In this document: piece after piece, positions 24,424 through 27,167 of the stretch | How positions within the stretch are numbered: the first letter of the stretch is position 1 | How the letters are laid out: every line of letters starts with the position of its first letter | Origin: JAVBPB01 sp031549965 | GTDB taxonomy: Bacteria > Bacillota > Clostridia > Lachnospirales > Lachnospiraceae | Assembly (NCBI GenBank): GCA_031549965.1 | Contig: JAVBPB010000045.1 | Span: 1 to 27,167 of the forward strand | Length of the DNA stretch: 27,167 nt | Direction: 5' to 3' | The notes under the pieces: model-generated | The model's database searches: none | What the model was told of the DNA's origin: nothing | What the model saw: only the letters and a program-made list of their open reading frames with translations | Position numbers and translations under genes: made by a program

Positions 24424-25077
24424 CTATAATATAATATTTCTAATTACCTTTATTCCATTAGAAATCATACCGGTTGTATAAACTATATTTAACAAATCAG
24501 CATCATGCTCAGGCGTATCATAAGTATCTATAAGGTCAAGAACAACTAAAACCTCACCATTAAAATTTAATTCATTTAAATAACAATTAAGGGTTCTGGC
24601 AAAATCAGATATGCAAATATCGGTACAATCCCCAGTAATAATGTAATGAGTATATTTAGTATCAGCTATATTTTTAGCTAAAAAACCATTAGTTGAATTC
24701 TTTTTAATAATCTCATCAAGATATGGTTTTAATTCTTCAACGACTAAAGACTCATCAGAACTGTCTAAGCAATGAGGTATATAACTGGCTAATTCCTTAG
24801 AATCATTACAATGACAATCAGTATAAGCAACAGTTTTAATACCCATTTCTTTAGCTTTTTTAAACAGTTTTGTAGTACCTTCAATTAATTGAAAAACTCT
24901 TGGACTGCTTAAATTACCTTCTTTAGCAAAACCATTATTTAAATCAATACTAATCATAAGAGTAGTATCCGGATTAAAATCATTAATGGACATTGATGGC
25001 AGGCTTTCAAGCTTTTCATACATGCCCTCAAGTATTTTTGGTACATTTACGATAAAATCAGTTTTTAACTTTCTCAT
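24424..25077 (-). CDS. Isochorismatase-family cysteine hydrolase, nicotinamidase-like
   Basis: 217-residue protein of the isochorismatase fold. The catalytic triad can be placed: Asp45 (SIDLNNGF), Lys126 (KKNSTNGF region) and Cys155 (ITGDCTDICISDFA). DCH around 87-89 and YIPHCLDSS around 100-107 resemble the metal-binding and PHC segments of nicotinamidases, so nicotinamide to nicotinate is the most likely reaction; related family members act on other amides. GAAGGGAG lies 6 bases before the ATG. It follows the MocR-type regulator gene on the same strand with a 13-base gap, so regulator and hydrolase are co-transcribed and probably concern one metabolite, possibly a pyridine compound. The substrate is inferred, not shown. 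Confidence 0.85.
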   Translation of the reverse strand: MRKLKTDFIVNVPKILEGMYEKLESLPSMSINDFNPDTTLMISIDLNNGFAKEGNLSSPRVFQLIEGTTKLFKKAKEMGIKTVAYTDCHCNDSKELASYIPHCLDSSDESLVVEELKPYLDEIIKKNSTNGFLAKNIADTKYTHYIITGDCTDICISDFARTLNCYLNELNFNGEVLVVLDLIDTYDTPEHDADLLNIVYTTGMISNGIKVIRNIIL

Positions 25078-25090
25078 AATATTCTCCCTT

Positions 25091-26494
25091 CTATTTTAAA
25101 ACCTTAAGAAGTTTATTAATACCTTCTTCAATGGTTTTTTCACTAAGGCTGGCATATCCCAGAATCAAAATTGGATAATCAATAACAGTTGGCTTTGTAA
25201 TATAATAATCACTTAATCCATAAATTTTAATATCTGCTTTCTTTGACATTTCTATTAATTTAAGCTCGTCTAAAACAGTAGTTACTTTTATAACAATGTG
25301 TAATCCAGCACTTTCACTTAAAATAGTAATAATATCGGAATGTGGCTTTAATAATGAAATAAGTTTATCATGCTTAGATTTATAAACCTGACGCATTTTA
25401 TTTAAATGTCTTTCAAAATAGCCTCCATCAATAAAATTAGTAAGTATATATTGGTCAATTCTTGAAACAGTACAAGAATAGTAGCTATATTCACTTTCAT
25501 ATATTGACATCAATTTCTTTGGAAGTACCATATATCCAATTCTGATAGCAGGTGCAATAGCTCTGGAAAATGTACCCATGTAAATTATCTTGTCATTTGA
25601 ATCTATACCGGCAAGTGCTGGAATAGGTTTTCCCTTGTATCTAAATTCACTGTCATGATCATCTTCAATAATATACCGGTCATCATTCTCATTTGCCCAT
25701 GTTAAAAGCTTAAGCCGCCTTTTTATAGGCATTACAAACCCAAGGGGATATTGATGTGATGGTGTAACATATGCAATATTAGCATTAGAATCATAAAGTT
25801 CACCAATATTAATTCCTCCGCTATCCACACCAATTGGCACAATATTATAATTAAACCCTTTTAAGATTCTATAGGCTTGTATATAAGTAGGATTTTCCAT
25901 GGCTATGAAATTTACATTATTACTAAGTATTCTTGCAAGCAGCATTAAAAGGTAGTCAGCCCCAGCTCCTATAATAATCTGTTTAATATCACAATGAACA
26001 CCTCTTGAATGATGCAGATAACTTTTAATAGATGATCTTAAAGAAAGATCTCCTTGATGGTTACCGGATTTAAATAACTCACTATTATCATAAGATAAGC
26101 TGTTACGCATTAATTTTCTCCATGTGTTATAAGGAAAAGCACTAAGATCTACATTTGAAGGGGAAAAATCATATTTATATATAGGCTTATTATCTATATC
26201 TGAATCCTTTGCGTCAGCAGAATGGCTACCTACTTGAATGATATTATTAATTTGACAAACAAAGTAACCTTTTTTAGGATATGATTCGATATAGCCTTCA
26301 GATAATAATTGGCTATATGCCATGTCTATGGTATTTCTACTTACTTGTAGGTGGGAGCTTAGGCTTCTTGTGGAAGGTAATTTTGTATTAAAGGTAAGAT
26401 TTCCGGTTTGAATTTCCTCCTTGATGAAAGAGTAAATTTGTTCGTATAAAGGGGTTGTGCTGGTTGGGTTTAGATTGAAAGTTATAACATTCAT
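25091..26494 (-). CDS. MocR/PdxR-type regulator (GntR HTH + aminotransferase-like) with altered PLP site
   Basis: 467-residue fusion of a GntR winged helix (about 10-78: PLYEQIYSFIKEEI, KLPSTRSLSSHLQVSRNTI, AYSQLLSEGYIES) and a class I aminotransferase-like domain (about 107-465). The motif that normally holds the PLP-binding lysine reads MGTFSRAIAPAIRIGY, so the lysine equivalent to GabR Lys312 is Arg311; the codon is AGA, one change from AAA. The preceding EDDHDSEFRY has His280 where Tyr is usual. Arg318 is kept. The start is ATG 26494 with AAAGGA upstream; a TTG nine codons earlier overlaps this site and is rejected. The frame is otherwise intact, so it may be a regulator that no longer forms the PLP aldimine or has a different ligand. 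It precedes and probably controls the hydrolase gene. Confidence 0.92.
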   Translation of the reverse strand: MNVITFNLNPTSTTPLYEQIYSFIKEEIQTGNLTFNTKLPSTRSLSSHLQVSRNTIDMAYSQLLSEGYIESYPKKGYFVCQINNIIQVGSHSADAKDSDIDNKPIYKYDFSPSNVDLSAFPYNTWRKLMRNSLSYDNSELFKSGNHQGDLSLRSSIKSYLHHSRGVHCDIKQIIIGAGADYLLMLLARILSNNVNFIAMENPTYIQAYRILKGFNYNIVPIGVDSGGINIGELYDSNANIAYVTPSHQYPLGFVMPIKRRLKLLTWANENDDRYIIEDDHDSEFRYKGKPIPALAGIDSNDKIIYMGTFSRAIAPAIRIGYMVLPKKLMSIYESEYSYYSCTVSRIDQYILTNFIDGGYFERHLNKMRQVYKSKHDKLISLLKPHSDIITILSESAGLHIVIKVTTVLDELKLIEMSKKADIKIYGLSDYYITKPTVIDYPILILGYASLSEKTIEEGINKLLKVLK

Positions 26495-26520
26495 ACTTTT
26501 TCCTTTCAAGGGGTGGGGCA

Positions 26521-26530
26521 AACATATGTT
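26521..26530. promoter_or_regulatory. Possible operator palindrome upstream of the MocR-type gene
   Basis: AACATATGTT is a perfect 10-bp palindrome 27 bases before the regulator start codon. It is short and AT-rich, so chance is possible. Confidence 0.25.
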
Positions 26531-26667
26531 GTATAAAATATTTTGATAATGTTCATGAAGTATATAGTAAGTAGGTTGAAATCTTAAAATTATTTAGAAT
26601 TATATCAAATAATCTTATGTAATACAAGAATAAAATTTAAATATAGATGAAGGTATAGTATTTACTC
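26531..26667. other. Non-coding AT-rich stretch
   Basis: No gene is visible; presumably holds the minus-strand promoter of the MocR-type gene, which I cannot place with confidence. Confidence 0.4.
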
Positions 26668-26669
26668 AA

Positions 26670-26960
26670 TTTCCAAAGTAAATTCGACCCCTTACTAACC
26701 TTAGTGTGGAATTTACTTTGGAAAATTAAAGAGATACGTTCACATATCATTTACCGTAAAACTGGTGTTTTTGTTTATTCTTATAATTCCTGTGTCAATC
26801 GCTTTTCTTATGATTTAAGATCTATTTGTAATCCTTGTATTTCAAATAATTTAATATATCATCAAAAATAGTAAAATTATTGGAGGTATAATGGATATAC
26901 AGCTTCATAATATCAAAAACATGGGGTGGAATTAACTTTAACAAAGTGGAATTTACCTTG
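26670..26960. mobile_element. Repeat cluster resembling an insertion-sequence relic
   Basis: A perfect 16-bp inverted repeat (TTTCCAAAGTAAATTC 26670-26685, GAATTTACTTTGGAAA 26709-26724) encloses a loop with its own ACTAA/TTAGT hairpin. The motif GTGGAATTTACTTTGG starting at 26706 recurs in the same orientation at 26926 (GTGGAATTAACTTTA) and 26946 (GTGGAATTTACCTTG). Multiple terminal repeats around a small interior are a feature of IS21-type ends, so this may be an internally deleted relic. Inside are a good ribosome site (GGAGGT 26883-26888) and a 14-codon ORF from ATG 26891, and no transposase. The family assignment is tentative. Confidence 0.45.
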
Positions 26961-27056
26961 AAATTTGACTATAGATAAATAATTCACGCTAGGAGTAAAT
27001 TAAGACTTTTAGATTATTTTTAATAATTAACTGAATAAATAGTCACATTGTACTAC

Positions 27057-27085
27057 TTGGAATTATATTAAAGCTATGTTATAAT
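27057..27085 (+). promoter_or_regulatory. Promoter of riboswitch transcript
   Basis: TTGGAA (27057-27062), 17-bp spacer, TATAAT (27080-27085) with TG one base upstream (27077-27078) as an extended -10. Starts about 27092, just before the riboswitch. Confidence 0.8.
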
Positions 27086-27099
27086 CACCACAAAATGGG

Positions 27100-27167
27100 A
27101 GAGATTAATTGAGGGGCAAACTTATTGAAAGATAAGGACGCAAAGCTAGAAACCTAATCAGTGGTGT
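27100..27167 (+). promoter_or_regulatory. Cyclic di-GMP-I (GEMM) riboswitch, 5' part
   Basis: GGGGCAAAC followed by a GAAA-capped hairpin (CTTATTGAAAGATAAG) and GACGCAAAGCTAG, then ACCTAA, matches the GEMM-I consensus including the GAAA tetraloop and the GACGCAAAGC segment. The second helix and the expression platform lie beyond the window, as does the regulated gene. Confidence 0.88.

Noticed and set aside
26727..26815. Hydrophobic open stretch VKLVFLFILIIPVSIAFLMI resembling a membrane anchor
   Set aside because: No start codon or ribosome site in frame and it ends after about 30 residues; at most a relic.

Overview
The window is an AT-rich bacterial chromosome segment from a Clostridia-like member of the Bacillota. 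The evidence is the Gram-positive replicative polymerase PolC, GGAGG-type ribosome binding sites with frequent TTG starts, a T-box riboswitch, a class I cyclic di-GMP riboswitch, the DXP isoprenoid pathway, and the conserved order pyrH-frr-uppS-cdsA-dxr-rseP-ispG-polC / rimP-nusA-rnpM-ylxQ-infB-rbfA-nrnA-truB-ribF. I cannot name the species from the sequence.

Layout. (1) 1-1237: the 3' end of a polysaccharide deacetylase gene and a bactofilin gene, both cell-envelope functions. (2) 1259-6327: pyrH, frr, uppS, cdsA, dxr and rseP, joining UMP kinase and ribosome recycling to isoprenoid, phospholipid and membrane-protease functions; a hairpin terminator follows rseP. (3) 6328-7343: about 1 kb without an intact gene, holding a decayed GNAT acetyltransferase fragment, a second terminator and a 153-bp near-perfect palindrome. 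(4) 7344-12819: ispG and polC. (5) 12820-15929: an inserted-looking module at the usually tight polC-rimP junction. It has a degenerate tRNA-Val(UAC)-like element, a T-box leader whose best specifier reading is GUA (Val), an archaeal-type valyl-tRNA synthetase, and a tRNA-Glu(CUC) with its own promoter. (6) 15965-24296: the rimP-nusA-rnpM-ylxQ-infB-rbfA-nrnA-truB-ribF translation/transcription operon with its own promoter and a leader hairpin. (7) 24343-26494: a convergent unit on the minus strand, a MocR/PdxR-type regulator followed by an isochorismatase/nicotinamidase-like hydrolase. (8) 26495-27167: non-coding, with a palindrome plus direct repeats that look like an insertion-sequence relic, then a promoter and the first part of a cyclic di-GMP-I riboswitch whose gene lies beyond the window.

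Most genes are core housekeeping. The parts that deserve attention are the tRNA-Val-like/T-box/ValRS module, the MocR regulator whose PLP lysine is replaced by arginine, the very asparagine-rich (prion-like) linker of IF-2, the palindromic element next to ispG, and a sharp T-to-C compositional shift covering the 5' half of ispG. Repeated TAA-N-TTG gene junctions suggest translational coupling as a local habit.
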